Part shown: in pieces, positions 18,008-26,008 of the stretch
Position numbering within the stretch: position 1 is the first letter of the stretch
Layout: the number at the start of each line of letters is the position of its first letter
Assembly (NCBI RefSeq): GCF_001984195.1
Contig: NZ_MTQN01000010.1
Span: 310,001-374,000 of the forward strand
Length of the DNA: 64,000 bases
Reading direction: 5' to 3'
Source: Kribbella sp. ALI-6-A
Lineage (GTDB): Bacteria > Actinomycetota > Actinomycetes > Propionibacteriales > Kribbellaceae
Notes under the pieces: model-generated
Seen by the model: only the letters and a program-made list of their open reading frames with translations
Database searches by the model: none
What the model was told of the DNA's origin: nothing
Made by a program: the position numbers and the translations under genes

Positions 18008-18037
18008 GTGCCGGCGGGCGAGGATGCCCGCCGGCAC
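18008..18037. terminator. Hairpin terminator
   Basis: Perfect 12-bp stem GTGCCGGCGGGC with 6-base loop, 18 bases after the phosphoesterase stop. Confidence 0.6.
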
Positions 18038-18086
18038 TCACGCGACCCTCGTTGTGGAGGTTCTGCCTCTGACCTGCAGGTTCATG

Positions 18087-18162
18087 TGGTGCCCCCGGCA
18101 GGATTCGAACCTGCGACGCACGGTTTAGGAAACCGACGCTCTATCCCCTGAGCTACGGGGGC
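18087..18162 (-). tRNA. tRNA-Arg (anticodon CCU)
   Basis: Acceptor stem GCCCCCG/CGGGGGC, D arm with AGCTCAGGGGATAGAG, anticodon loop TTCCTAA giving CCU, TPsiC arm GCAGGTTCGAATCCTGC, discriminator A and an encoded CCA (18087-18089). Reads the rare AGG codon. Confidence 0.95.
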
Positions 18163-18232
18163 GCACGTTGGGACAGCGTAGCGGAATCGGGGTGGGGGTT
18201 GGGGTGCGGGGGACGGGGCGGAGGATGGGTGG

Positions 18233-18739
18233 GTGGCTACTGGGTTGAACTACTCCGCGGTGGGGGCGACGTGCGTGGGGGATGCCGTGTGGGTGGGGGC
18301 GCCGGGTGGGTTTCGGGGGTTTGAGCGGACGGTGCGGGTGGGGCAGGGGGACGCGGACTGGGCGCGGGCTGCTGGGGTGGTGATGGGGTGGGGTGTGAAG
18401 ACCCGGAGTGGGTTCGCCGTTGAGGGGGAGGCGGTTGCTCGGGAGGGGTGTGACTACACGCTGGTGGTGGGGATCGGGCCGCTCCGGGTGAGGGAGCCGG
18501 TGCGGGTGGTGGCCGTGGTTGATGAGGCGGAGCGGTGTGGGTTCGCGTACGGGACCCGGCCGGGGCATCCGGTGGTGGGGGAGGAGGCGTTTGTCGTGCA
18601 TCGGTCGGCGGATGGGGCGGTGTGGTTGACGTTGCGGTCGATCACACGGGCGGGCCACGGTGGGTGGCGGCTGGCGTTTCCCGGGGTGCTGGTTGCTCAG
18701 TGGTGGTTTCGGCGGCGGTATCTGCGGGCTCTTGCCTGA
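18233..18739 (+). CDS. DUF1990 family protein
   Basis: 168 aa. N-terminal LNYSAVGAT and the C-terminal WWFRRRYLRAL stretch fit DUF1990, a soluble actinobacterial and plant family of unknown function. GTG start at 18233 in a GGATGGGTG context. Codon choice is unusually rich in GGG and GTG compared with most neighbours, though several small genes here share that bias. It is convergent with the serine protease gene (8 bases apart). A long His/Pro-rich reading on the other strand is its shadow. Confidence 0.75.
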   Translation: MATGLNYSAVGATCVGDAVWVGAPGGFRGFERTVRVGQGDADWARAAGVVMGWGVKTRSGFAVEGEAVAREGCDYTLVVGIGPLRVREPVRVVAVVDEAERCGFAYGTRPGHPVVGEEAFVVHRSADGAVWLTLRSITRAGHGGWRLAFPGVLVAQWWFRRRYLRALA

Positions 18740-18747
18740 GGCAACGG

Positions 18748-20055
18748 TCAGCCGGTGAGGGCTCGGACGCCGAGGTGGCCGGTGATCGAGTTGTAGCGTT
18801 CGGCGTACAGGGTGGTGCAGCGGGAGGCTGTGCAGCCGGAGCCGGCGAAGGCCAGGCCTCGGATGGTGGCGGTGGTCGAGGTGGGGCGGGAGTAGACGGG
18901 GCCGCCGGAGTCGCCGCCGATGATGGCGGTCTGGCCGTTGCGGGTGGCTCGGATGACGTACGTCGTACAGCCGTCGGAGTCGCAGTACTTGGCGCTGAGG
19001 GAGCGGATGGTGATGCCGCACAGCGACGTGCTGAAGGAGCCGGACTGGCAGACCGAGGCGCCGACCGCGGGGTCGCCGCCGCCCTTGACGGTGCGGGTGT
19101 CGGCGGAGTCGCCGGGGCCGTCGGTCCAGATCTTGGCGCCGTACGCGCTGCCGGTGATCAGGGCCTGGTCGTATTCGGGGTAGTTGGTGCGGACCGACGT
19201 GGTGCCGTAGTAGTTCGAGCCGCTGCGCCAGGTCGTGCCGGGGCCGCCGCAGTGGCCGGCGGTCACCGAGGCGCGGGTGTTGTTCGACTTGCGGACCACG
19301 GAGAAGCCGGCCGTGCAGTTCTTCAGCGCCGACGTGATCCGCGCGCCGCCCCAGTGGCCGCCCTTGGGGGTGTCGTTGAAGCGGGACATCCGGGCGACGC
19401 CGGTCGGGACCGCCTCGACGCCGTCGAGGTCGGCGAGGGCCGCGGCGGCGGCCGGGGAGGTGGTCGCGGGGTCGTACTCGACGACGACGTTCTCGGTGGC
19501 CGGGTCGAGGTCGGCGGTGAACCTGGTCTTCGCGGCGTCGGCGGACCAGGCGCGGGCGCCGACGGCCTTCCAGGCGGCCGCGACCGATCGCGCCGAGCGG
19601 CAGCTGCGCTCGACGGTGAGCATCGGCCGGCCCTCCGCCGGGACGTTCTTCTGTACGGCGGCCTGGTACCGCTTCTCGTCGACCACCGAGTCGTCCAGGA
19701 CGACCTTGTAGCCCGTCTCCTGCGTCCCCAGTACGCCGATGATGCCGGCGCTCAGCCCGTACGGCAGGCCGGACGTCGGCCGGCCGGTCGCGTCCAGCGG
19801 CTCGATCGAGCGGACCGCGGCCGCGACGCCTTCGCCGAGGGCCTGGCCGAGCGGGCGCGAGTCCTTGGCGCTGGTCGGCTGGGACAGTCGCTGCGAGTGT
19901 TCGGCGGTCGTGATCGGGTCCTCGTGATTGCAGACAGCAACAGACGCGGCCGCCGGCGCGGCGAGCGGGACGGGTGCGGATCCGGCGGGTCCGGCGACTG
20001 CGACGAGTGACAACGAGCCGAGAGCGAGCAGCGGGACGGTAGCTGAGAGTCGCAC
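18748..20055 (-). CDS. Secreted S1 serine protease (streptogrisin/alpha-lytic type)
   Basis: 435 aa preproprotein. Signal peptide about 1-26, prodomain about 60-210 acting as foldase (ERSCRSARSVAAAWKAVG), then a chymotrypsin-fold catalytic domain with TAGHCGGPG (His), EYDQALI (Asp) and GGDSGGPVYS (Ser), and several Cys pairs. Digests extracellular protein after self-processing. GTG start at 20055 follows GGGGAG with 4-base spacing. The 94 bases upstream hold a TTGACT -35-like element next to a TAGTCA/TGACTA inverted repeat (20113-20129). Confidence 0.92.
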   Translation of the reverse strand: MRLSATVPLLALGSLSLVAVAGPAGSAPVPLAAPAAASVAVCNHEDPITTAEHSQRLSQPTSAKDSRPLGQALGEGVAAAVRSIEPLDATGRPTSGLPYGLSAGIIGVLGTQETGYKVVLDDSVVDEKRYQAAVQKNVPAEGRPMLTVERSCRSARSVAAAWKAVGARAWSADAAKTRFTADLDPATENVVVEYDPATTSPAAAAALADLDGVEAVPTGVARMSRFNDTPKGGHWGGARITSALKNCTAGFSVVRKSNNTRASVTAGHCGGPGTTWRSGSNYYGTTSVRTNYPEYDQALITGSAYGAKIWTDGPGDSADTRTVKGGGDPAVGASVCQSGSFSTSLCGITIRSLSAKYCDSDGCTTYVIRATRNGQTAIIGGDSGGPVYSRPTSTTATIRGLAFAGSGCTASRCTTLYAERYNSITGHLGVRALTG

Positions 20056-20112
20056 TGAGCTCCCCTTATCGGTGGACTGGCCTGCGTAGATCCTTCAATC
20101 AAGGACTCCGGA

Positions 20113-20129
20113 TAGTCAAGAGCTGACTA
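20113..20129. promoter_or_regulatory. Inverted repeat TAGTCA-N5-TGACTA upstream of protease
   Basis: Six-base arms; the minus-strand TTGACT inside it could be the -35 for the protease gene. Weak evidence. Confidence 0.3.
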
Positions 20130-20149
20130 CGTTCCGCAAGCAAATCCCG

Positions 20150-20749
20150 CTACCGTGCGCGAGCGTAGATGGCAACTTCACGCCCGTCGGCGGCGTAGAA
20201 CTTCAGCGTGGTCCGGTCGGCCGCGATCCGCCGGGCCGCCTGCAGGACGGCGGTGTGCGGCACGTTGGCGCACTCGATCAGCCGCTGGTTGCCGGCCGTA
20301 CCGGTGAACTCGCCGCGCTGGCCGATGGTGAAGGTGCCACTGATCCCGTTGCAGCCGTCGGAGCCGGTCCAGGTGCCGTCGGAGTTGAAGGTCAGCGTCG
20401 GGTTGTCCGGCCGGGCCGTCTTCAGTCCGTTGACCCCGTCCATCTTCAGCGGTCGCCAAGTGCCCGCCAGTTGCTCCGAGACGGCAAGTGGCGTCGCGCT
20501 GGAGACCGCGGGGGCGGGCGCGGCGGGCTGGGGAACGGTCGATCCGCCCAGGCCGCCGCCGAGCGCGAAGCCGGCGGACGCGATCACGGCCACGGCGGCG
20601 ACCGCCGCCCCGGTGGCGACGTACGTCCGGCGCTGGGCCTGGCGGGCGCCGTCGGTTGCCCGCGACATCAGGTTGGGGGCGGGTGGTACGGAAGCGGCGG
20701 CGCGGTCGAACGTCGCGCGCAGGTCTTCCTCGAGCTCGGTCTTGCTCAC
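20150..20749 (-). CDS. META-domain membrane-anchored protein next to sigma factor (candidate anti-sigma)
   Basis: 199 aa. Cytoplasmic N-terminal part (1-41, TELEEDLRATFDRAAAS), one transmembrane helix (about 42-67) and an outer META/HslJ-like domain (about 95-190, GTWRPLKM, GSDGCNGISGTF). The N-terminus resembles that encoded beside SigE-family sigma factors, so an anti-sigma or sigma-linked sensor role is likely but unproven. GTG start at 20749 overlaps a tiny upstream reading frame by GTGA and has GAGAGG 5 bases upstream; see the tandem repeat. Confidence 0.72.
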   Translation of the reverse strand: MSKTELEEDLRATFDRAAASVPPAPNLMSRATDGARQAQRRTYVATGAAVAAVAVIASAGFALGGGLGGSTVPQPAAPAPAVSSATPLAVSEQLAGTWRPLKMDGVNGLKTARPDNPTLTFNSDGTWTGSDGCNGISGTFTIGQRGEFTGTAGNQRLIECANVPHTAVLQAARRIAADRTTLKFYAADGREVAIYARAR

Positions 20750-20778
20750 GGCAACCTCTCAACAGGGTGGGTGCTCAC
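20746..20778 (-). CDS. Possible 10-codon coupled mini-ORF
   Basis: Reads MSTHPVERLP and stops at TGA sharing bases with the GTG of the META gene; starts at a GTG sharing bases with the stop of the preceding mini-ORF. Likely a translational relay rather than a functional peptide. Confidence 0.35.
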   Translation of the reverse strand: MSTHPVERLP

Positions 20779-20837
20779 GGCAACCTCCGGTACGGCGGGA
20801 TGCCCTCGGCAACCTCTGGCAACAATCGGGTGCTCAC
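20775..20837 (-). CDS. Possible 20-codon coupled mini-ORF
   Basis: Starts with GTG overlapping the TGA stop of the sigma factor gene and ends with TGA overlapping the next mini-ORF GTG. Ends in RRLP, echoing the ERLP end of the sigma factor because the repeat was copied. Confidence 0.35.
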   Translation of the reverse strand: MSTRLLPEVAEGIPPYRRLP

Positions 20838-21328
20838 GGCAACCTCTCGTCGACGCGGTGGGATTCTCTGGCCTTCCGCAGCGTGCCGAGCGCTCTGCTC
20901 GCCAGGCTGCGGACCGAGGACGGTTTGATGCCGAGCAGTTCGGCGATCGTCCGGTCGTCCAGGTCCTGGTAGTAACGCAGCACCAGGACGACGCGCTCGC
21001 GCGCCGACAGCGTGGCCAGAGCCCGCCAGAGATCGTCGGAGGCCACGATGTCGTTCGCGGGGTCGGGCACCGTGTGGTCGGGGTCGAGGTCGGCCGCCGG
21101 GGCCTCGGTGAACGACCGCCGCCGGGTCATCGACAGGTAGGAGTTGACCAGGATGCGCCGCACGTAGGTGTGCGGGTCGTCGGCCCGCTGCACCTTGCGC
21201 CACGACCGGAACGCCTGCATCAGCGCGATCTGGGCCAGGTCCTCGGCGCGCTGGTAGTCGCCGCAGATCGTGAACCCGAGACGCACCAGCTCCTGCCCGC
21301 GCGCGGACGCGTACTCCTCGAACTCCAC
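20834..21328 (-). CDS. SigE-family ECF RNA polymerase sigma factor
   Basis: 164 aa. Sigma-70 region 2 (about 12-75, LGFTICGDYQRAEDLAQIALMQAF) and region 4 (about 100-155, LSARERVVLVLRYYQDLDDRTIAELLGIK). Belongs to the short SigE/SigM-like actinobacterial group. The GTG at 21328 is preferred over the TTG two codons earlier because GGGGAG lies 6 bases before it. Its stop overlaps the first GTG of the tandem repeat, linking it by translation to the META-domain protein. Confidence 0.88.
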   Translation of the reverse strand: MEFEEYASARGQELVRLGFTICGDYQRAEDLAQIALMQAFRSWRKVQRADDPHTYVRRILVNSYLSMTRRRSFTEAPAADLDPDHTVPDPANDIVASDDLWRALATLSARERVVLVLRYYQDLDDRTIAELLGIKPSSVRSLASRALGTLRKARESHRVDERLP

Positions 21329-21420
21329 TCGCAACTCCCCGGCTGGGCGTACAACACCTCACGACTATTAGACGCATCGAGATCCTCAAGGTGCTGCGGA
21401 CAATCCCGCACAGTTACGTC

Positions 21421-22791
21421 TCAGCCGAGCAGGAACTGCCTGACCCGGGCCTTTCCGGTCTGGTCCACCCGGCTGCCCTGGACGCCGTGGCCGCTGCCCG
21501 GTACGACGACGAGCTGTGCCTGGCGGGCGTGGTCCCGCTCCCACTCGGCCCACGACAGCGGGCAGAAGAGGTCGTTGGTGCCGTGCAGGATCAGCGTCCT
21601 CGGCAGCAGTTCCTGCCCGGCCGGGTACGTCGACGCTCGGGTCGCGGGCCAGCGCAGGCAGCCCTCGACGACCAGCTGGTTGCGCGCCGTGCGGACGTCG
21701 TACGGGTTGAGCTGGGCCGGGTTCAGCCGGCGTACGGCGGCGTCGAGCAAGGGTTGGCGCTGAGCTGCGGGGGTGCCTGGCTTCCAGGGGAAGCGCAGGT
21801 CCGAGCAGAGGGTCGCGAGGTGGAGCCCGGCGGACAGTTCGTCGTACGACGCGCCGCGGCTGGTCGCTCGCTGGAAGAGCTCCTTCAGTGCGGCGGTGTC
21901 ACCCTGGCGTGCGTCGTTGAGGACCTTCGGGAGGCCTTCGAGGGACGGGTTGACCGAGTTGAGGCTGAGGATCGCCAGGGACTCGATCAGGCTGGTGCCG
22001 TTCACCGGCACGCCGTCCAGCTCGCCGCGCTGCACCAACCAGGCCAGGTCGGCCACCGGGTCCGTCGTACAGGCCGGGTCGCGTTTGCAGACCGCTCTGA
22101 GGACGTCGTCGGTGTGCGCCATCAGGTCGGTGCCGAAGGGATCGAAGCCGCGGTGCGGGACGACGGAGTCGAGCACGAGCGAGCGGACGCGCTCCGGGTA
22201 CTTCAGCCCGTATTGCGCCGCTGTGAAGCTGCCGTACGACGTGCCGTTGAGCGTGAGCTGGTCGCGCCCGAGGGAGCGGCGTACGAGCTCGATGTCCTCG
22301 ACGGTGTCAGGTGTTCCGTAGAAGTTGACGTCAGGACCGAGCTGCCGGGCGCACGCGTCGACGGCGTCGGGTGGCGGTGTCAGGAAGTCCGAGCCACCGA
22401 CTGCGGCCTGGAGCTGCGGGCAATCGATGCCGCGCGAGCCGGTGCCGCGCTGGTCGAACATGACGAGCTGGTACTCGCGCAGCACGGCCGGGTCCAGGTA
22501 CGAGCGGACGCGGTTGAGCAGCGGGACGCCGGGCTGGCCCGGGCCGCCGGTGAGCATGAGCAGTACGCCGCGAGGTGCGTCGGCGTTGTTCGCCGCGGCG
22601 ACCTCGAGCTGCAGCTGCCGGCCGGTCGGCTTGGAGTGGTCGAGCGGCACGTCGAGCGTCGTACAGGTGAAGCCCGACAGCCCGAGGCACTGCCGGCCGT
22701 CGGGGACCGCGTCGTCATCGTCAGGTGGGTCGGAGCAGGCAGCGGCTGAACAGGTGAGCAGTAGCGCGGCTACCAGTCGAACCAGCCGCAT
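21421..22791 (-). CDS. Secreted alpha/beta hydrolase, tripeptidyl aminopeptidase (TAP) type
   Basis: 456 aa. Signal with a lipobox-like end (LLTCSAAACS, Cys19), so probably a lipoprotein. Hydrolase core with oxyanion segment TGGPGQPG, FDQRGTGSRG, nucleophile GTSYGSF (Ser near 188) and a C-terminal TAP-like domain with LHGTNDLFCPL (Asp) and GSGHGVQG (His). Family members release N-terminal peptides or hydrolyse esters. ATG at 22791 follows a strong GAAGGAGG site 4 bases upstream. Confidence 0.9.
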   Translation of the reverse strand: MRLVRLVAALLLTCSAAACSDPPDDDDAVPDGRQCLGLSGFTCTTLDVPLDHSKPTGRQLQLEVAAANNADAPRGVLLMLTGGPGQPGVPLLNRVRSYLDPAVLREYQLVMFDQRGTGSRGIDCPQLQAAVGGSDFLTPPPDAVDACARQLGPDVNFYGTPDTVEDIELVRRSLGRDQLTLNGTSYGSFTAAQYGLKYPERVRSLVLDSVVPHRGFDPFGTDLMAHTDDVLRAVCKRDPACTTDPVADLAWLVQRGELDGVPVNGTSLIESLAILSLNSVNPSLEGLPKVLNDARQGDTAALKELFQRATSRGASYDELSAGLHLATLCSDLRFPWKPGTPAAQRQPLLDAAVRRLNPAQLNPYDVRTARNQLVVEGCLRWPATRASTYPAGQELLPRTLILHGTNDLFCPLSWAEWERDHARQAQLVVVPGSGHGVQGSRVDQTGKARVRQFLLG

Positions 22792-22860
22792 CCGTCCTCC
22801 TTCGGGCCTTGCCGATCAGCGTGCAGCCAAGAGGAGGGCAGGGCAAGGCTCTGCCACCCA

Positions 22861-22893
22861 CCTTGCGGGTCGACCCGAGGGGGACCCGCAAGG
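22861..22893. terminator. Hairpin terminator
   Basis: 11-bp stem CCTTGCGGGTC/GACCCGCAAGG with 11-base loop, downstream of the minus-strand lipoprotein gene. Confidence 0.5.
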
Positions 22894-22946
22894 CGGGCGG
22901 GATGACCCCATCCCGGACGGCTTCGGGGGGCGCGTCCGGACCAGGG

Positions 22947-23567
22947 TCAGCGCAGGCCGAGCGACTTCAGCAGCTCGGGGGTGGTGGACCGCGGCGCGGC
23001 GAGGTCACCAGGCTTGCCCTGGCCCTCGAACGAGGTCGCCACCAGCCGGTGGCAGCCGAACGCCTCGGCGGTGTAGGACAGCACTCCGCGGTCGTTGTCG
23101 GTGAACCGCAGGACGTAGGTCGGGCCGAGCTCCTTGGTGCAGAAGTCGGGCTTCTTCGGCTCCGGCTTGGCCGCGTTGACCTGGGCGAACAGCTCGGTCG
23201 CCTGGGCGCCGGTGCGCTTGGTGGTCACCGTGGCGTAGTCCTGCCCGGACGACTGGGCGTCGTACTGGCAGATCGTCACGCCGACCGGCTGGAAGGCCGA
23301 CTTCGCGGTGCCCTTGCCCCAGACGGCCTGGTCGACGGACTTGCGGACCGCGGTGATCGTCTCCGGGCAGTCCGTGCTCGGCGTTCCGCTGGGGGTGGGC
23401 GGAGTGGGCGGGGTGGCGCTGACGGTGGGGGTGGGGGTGGGGGTGGGCGTTGGGCTGGGTTGGGCGGCGGGTCCGGCGCCGGTCTCGTTACCGCAGGCGG
23501 CGGTGAACAGGAGAACAGCTGCCACTGACGACGCTCCGATCAGGCCCCGTGTCCTTGATGCACTCAC
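22947..23567 (-). CDS. Secreted lipoprotein, DUF3558-like
   Basis: 206 aa. Lipoprotein signal with FTAACG lipobox (Cys near 25), then a Pro/Thr-Ser spacer of PTPT repeats (about 36-60) and a globular domain with three Cys (CPE, CQY, CTKE) plus a fourth late (FGCHRL), as in DUF3558-type actinobacterial lipoproteins. Function unknown. GTG at 23567 is supported by GGAAGGA 7 bases upstream; the ATG eight codons earlier lacks a site. Confidence 0.7.
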   Translation of the reverse strand: MSASRTRGLIGASSVAAVLLFTAACGNETGAGPAAQPSPTPTPTPTPTVSATPPTPPTPSGTPSTDCPETITAVRKSVDQAVWGKGTAKSAFQPVGVTICQYDAQSSGQDYATVTTKRTGAQATELFAQVNAAKPEPKKPDFCTKELGPTYVLRFTDNDRGVLSYTAEAFGCHRLVATSFEGQGKPGDLAAPRSTTPELLKSLGLR

Positions 23568-23766
23568 GACTCGGTCCTTCCGGGTAGGCAAGGAGCACCA
23601 TGATGGTCGACCGAGGTCTCGCAGACCGTGGCAGAAGTGTCACGAGGACGCGTCTATCCGGTCACGGGCCGGATCGAACGGCAAAAGCAGCACAGCTGTA
23701 ACAGCTGCGCGCTGTTCACCCCTTGGAAATGCGATGATGCCGGGTGCAGCCGAGGAAGGGACGGAC

Positions 23767-24459
23767 GTGGGCAAGAAGAGGGACTCGGCCGAACTCGCTC
23801 GCCGGGAGCAGGAGGAGTGGCAGCTCGGGCAGGACTGGGCACGCTTCTTGCGCGGTGGGGGTGTGCCGCAGGCGCTGCCGTTGTACGGGATCGTGCTCGA
23901 ACCCGGTGAGGTCGCGTACCTGCAGACCTCGGTGCACTACGCGCGGCTGTACGGCGGCGACGGCCGCTACAACAGCAGTGGTGGCTTGTTCTTCGGCAGC
24001 ACCGGTTTCGTGCTCGGCATGATGGCGGCCAACGCCGCGGTGAACTCCAGCCGCAAGGCGGCGGCGCGGCGCGACATGCAGCTGCTGTGGCGCGATCTGC
24101 AGGAGGTGCAGCTGATCGCGACCAACTACCGGCTGATGACCCATCTGGCCCAGCGTGGGTGGCTGAGCTTCTACTACAACTCGGTGCAGGAGTTCTACCC
24201 GGACCCGGCGAACTGGACGGTGACCTTCGGCTTCCAGCAGGCCGAACCGCTGCAGCTCGGTGGGCTGGCGACGCCGACGCTGTCGGTGCTCACCGCGTGG
24301 TCGGTGCTCGGCGCCGACCGCTGGCAGAACGAGCCGGGCATCGCGCCGCTGTTGCACGCGCCGCCGAACCCGCAGGTCGCTCCCGGAGCCGGGCAGGGCC
24401 AGGGGCAGCTGGAGGGTGGCGGGCAGCAGAACCTGCCGCGCATCCCGGGGCAGGACTGA
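23767..24459 (+). CDS. Conserved hypothetical protein
   Basis: 230 aa. Charged N-terminal helix (DSAELARREQEEWQLGQDW), a central Gly-rich hydrophobic stretch (GGLFFGSTGFVLGMMAANAAV, near residues 80-100) that may touch a membrane, and a hydrophilic domain ending in a Gly/Gln-rich tail. I do not recognise a family. GTG at 23767 is chosen over ATGs at 23734/23737 because GGAAGGG lies 6 bases upstream. Confidence 0.65.
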   Translation: MGKKRDSAELARREQEEWQLGQDWARFLRGGGVPQALPLYGIVLEPGEVAYLQTSVHYARLYGGDGRYNSSGGLFFGSTGFVLGMMAANAAVNSSRKAAARRDMQLLWRDLQEVQLIATNYRLMTHLAQRGWLSFYYNSVQEFYPDPANWTVTFGFQQAEPLQLGGLATPTLSVLTAWSVLGADRWQNEPGIAPLLHAPPNPQVAPGAGQGQGQLEGGGQQNLPRIPGQD

Positions 24460-24485
24460 GCTGGGACGTGGTGACGGACCTCCCG

Positions 24486-24491
24486 TAATCT
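24486..24491 (+). promoter_or_regulatory. -10 box (leaderless) of small acidic gene
   Basis: TAATCT 7 bases before the ATG at 24499. Confidence 0.45.
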
Positions 24492-24498
24492 GGTGGGT

Positions 24499-24639
24499 AT
24501 GACCAGCCCGTACGAGGACGACGAGCCGCTGTTTCCCGAGCAGACCCGGGACGACGACGCCCGTACCTGGGGCGAGCGTGACAACGGCAGCGACGACGAC
24601 GAGCGCATCCTGCGCGAGGTCCCGCCGCACCACGGCTGA
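24499..24639 (+). CDS. Small acidic protein, 46 aa
   Basis: Reads MTSPYEDDEPLFPEQTRDDD and ends ILREVPPHHG. Very acidic, without hydrophobic segment. A -10 box immediately upstream and the ordered, actinobacteria-like sequence argue that it is a true gene although short. Small proteins of this look occur widely in actinomycetes; function unknown. Confidence 0.65.
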   Translation: MTSPYEDDEPLFPEQTRDDDARTWGERDNGSDDDERILREVPPHHG

Positions 24640-24696
24640 GCGGCGCGCGCCTCGCTCTGACCACGCGTCTCCCGGAGGCGCGAGGAGGTGAGTGGT

Positions 24697-25338
24697 GTGA
24701 AGGATGCCCCGGTGCTGTTGATCCACGGCGGACTGTGGGACGCCGCCGACGCCGAGTTGTTCTGGTACCGGCCGGGGATCGTGGCGGAGCTCGAAGCGGC
24801 CGGGCTGACGGTGGAGGCACCCGATCGGCCGCGGCAGCCGGCGAGCTGGGCCCAGGAGGTTGCCGAGTTCGGCGCGCTCTTGGCGAGTGGACTGCTGGGG
24901 CCGAAGCCGGTGACGGTGATCGCCGCCTCCAACGCGTGCACCGTCGCGGCGCTGCTCGCGCTGGAGTGCCCGACGGCGATCGGGCGGCTGCTGCTCGCGT
25001 GGCCGGTGACGGGTGGTGATCCGGAGGTCGACGCCAGGGCGCGAGCGGGGTTGATCGAGCGCGGGGCGACGGCTGAGATCGCGGACGGATTGCTGGTCGG
25101 GGAGACGTTGCGCGGGGTGACCGACGCGCAGTTGGCCTCGCTGGAGTTGACTGGGTTACTGGTCGGAGTGCTGCCTTCGGTGCCGGAAAATCCTTCGCAC
25201 CAACGGAAAACGGTCGACGGCTTGTTGCGGCTGCTGCCGTCGGCGATTGAGTTGCCGGGGTGTCCGGAGCCGCCGCGGGCGGACTTCGCGCCGTACCGGG
25301 GTCAGCTGGTGGCCACGCTGCACGAGTTCGCGTCCTGA
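24697..25338 (+). CDS. Alpha/beta hydrolase-like protein
   Basis: 213 aa. Begins APVLLIHGGLWDAADAELFW, a typical first strand and oxyanion loop of the hydrolase fold. The expected nucleophile elbow is VIAASNACTVAAL, so the usual Gly-x-Ser-x-Gly is Ala-x-Ser-x-Ala, which may mean altered or lost activity. GTG at 24697 has GAGGAGG 8 bases upstream; the GTG at 24688 overlaps that site. No functional link to neighbours is visible. Confidence 0.7.
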   Translation: MKDAPVLLIHGGLWDAADAELFWYRPGIVAELEAAGLTVEAPDRPRQPASWAQEVAEFGALLASGLLGPKPVTVIAASNACTVAALLALECPTAIGRLLLAWPVTGGDPEVDARARAGLIERGATAEIADGLLVGETLRGVTDAQLASLELTGLLVGVLPSVPENPSHQRKTVDGLLRLLPSAIELPGCPEPPRADFAPYRGQLVATLHEFAS

Positions 25339-25408
25339 GTCGGTCGGACAAATCGGCGGCGTTCGGGGTGGAATCGGGTGATGCTGGGTTCCTGGGGAGG
25401 GAGGCGAC

Positions 25409-25894
25409 ATGGAGTTGCGCGGGTTCGACGTGGGTCAGGCGGCGGTGGTCGCGGGATGGGCGACCTCGGCGCAGGAGGTCTCGTTGTTGTCGGGGCGGAC
25501 GCAGTTTCCGTTTCCGGCCGAGCTCGTGGGGAGCTGGGCGAAGCCGGCTGACGACGTCCGGTGCTACCTGTACTACGTGAGTGGTGAGCCGGTCGGGTAC
25601 GGCGAGCTGTGGCTGGACGACGAGGAGGACGAGGTCGAGCTGGCCCGGATCATCGTGCGGCCGGGGTCGCGGGGGCGGGGGATCGGGGCGGCGTTCGTGA
25701 AGGCGTTGCTGGGGTCGGCGCTGGAGGCTGGGTATGCCGACGTCTTCCTGCGGGTCCGGCCGGACAACGACGTGGCGATCCGGACCTATCGGCGGGTGGG
25801 CTTCGAGTACGTGGCGGCCGATCTGGCGGACGAGTGGAACAAGGAGCAACCGGTGGCCTACACCTGGATGCAGTACCCGACTGCCGCTGGATGA
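25409..25894 (+). CDS. GNAT-family N-acetyltransferase
   Basis: 161 aa. Acetyl-CoA binding motif A at ARIIVRPGSRGRGIGAAFV (about 85-103, R-G-R-G-I-G loop) and motif B region RVRPDNDVAIRTYRRVGFE. Acceptor substrate unknown. ATG at 25409 follows GGGAGG about 7 bases upstream. Confidence 0.86.
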   Translation: MELRGFDVGQAAVVAGWATSAQEVSLLSGRTQFPFPAELVGSWAKPADDVRCYLYYVSGEPVGYGELWLDDEEDEVELARIIVRPGSRGRGIGAAFVKALLGSALEAGYADVFLRVRPDNDVAIRTYRRVGFEYVAADLADEWNKEQPVAYTWMQYPTAAG

Positions 25895-25934
25895 GATGAC
25901 CGCCGAACCTGCTTGAGCTTCCCGGTCCTGCCCT

Positions 25935-25955
25935 GCCCGGAGCCGGCTTCCGGGC
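25935..25955. terminator. Weak hairpin between convergent genes
   Basis: GCCCGGA/TCCGGGC stem of 7 bp with 7-base loop between the acetyltransferase and mscL ends. Confidence 0.3.
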
Positions 25956-26008
25956 CGGGCTGCTCGGGCAAGGCGTGGTCGCGCGAGTGGCTCGGTGAGC
26001 CGGACGGA

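Larger units (their letters stand above)
20743..20846. repeat. Four 29-30 bp tandem repeats carrying SD plus overlapping stop/start
   Basis: Core tgctcacggcaacctc begins at 20743, 20772 and 20831, with a variant (tgccctcggcaacctc) at 20801. On the minus strand each perfect core reads GAGG-TTGCC-GTGAGCA: a ribosome site, then a GTG start fused to a TGA stop. It separates the sigma factor from the META gene. Confidence 0.8.

Noticed and set aside
16082..18037. 651-codon minus-strand frame
   Set aside because: Antisense shadow of the phosphoesterase-LamG gene.
18125..19021. 298-codon His/Pro/Arg-rich minus-strand frame
   Set aside because: Opposite strand of the G-rich DUF1990 gene; composition reflects that bias and it runs through the tRNA-Arg gene.
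20743..20846. Repeat array considered as CRISPR
   Set aside because: Only four units, 16-base cores with 13-14 base intervals, and each core is part of a gene boundary; no cas genes.
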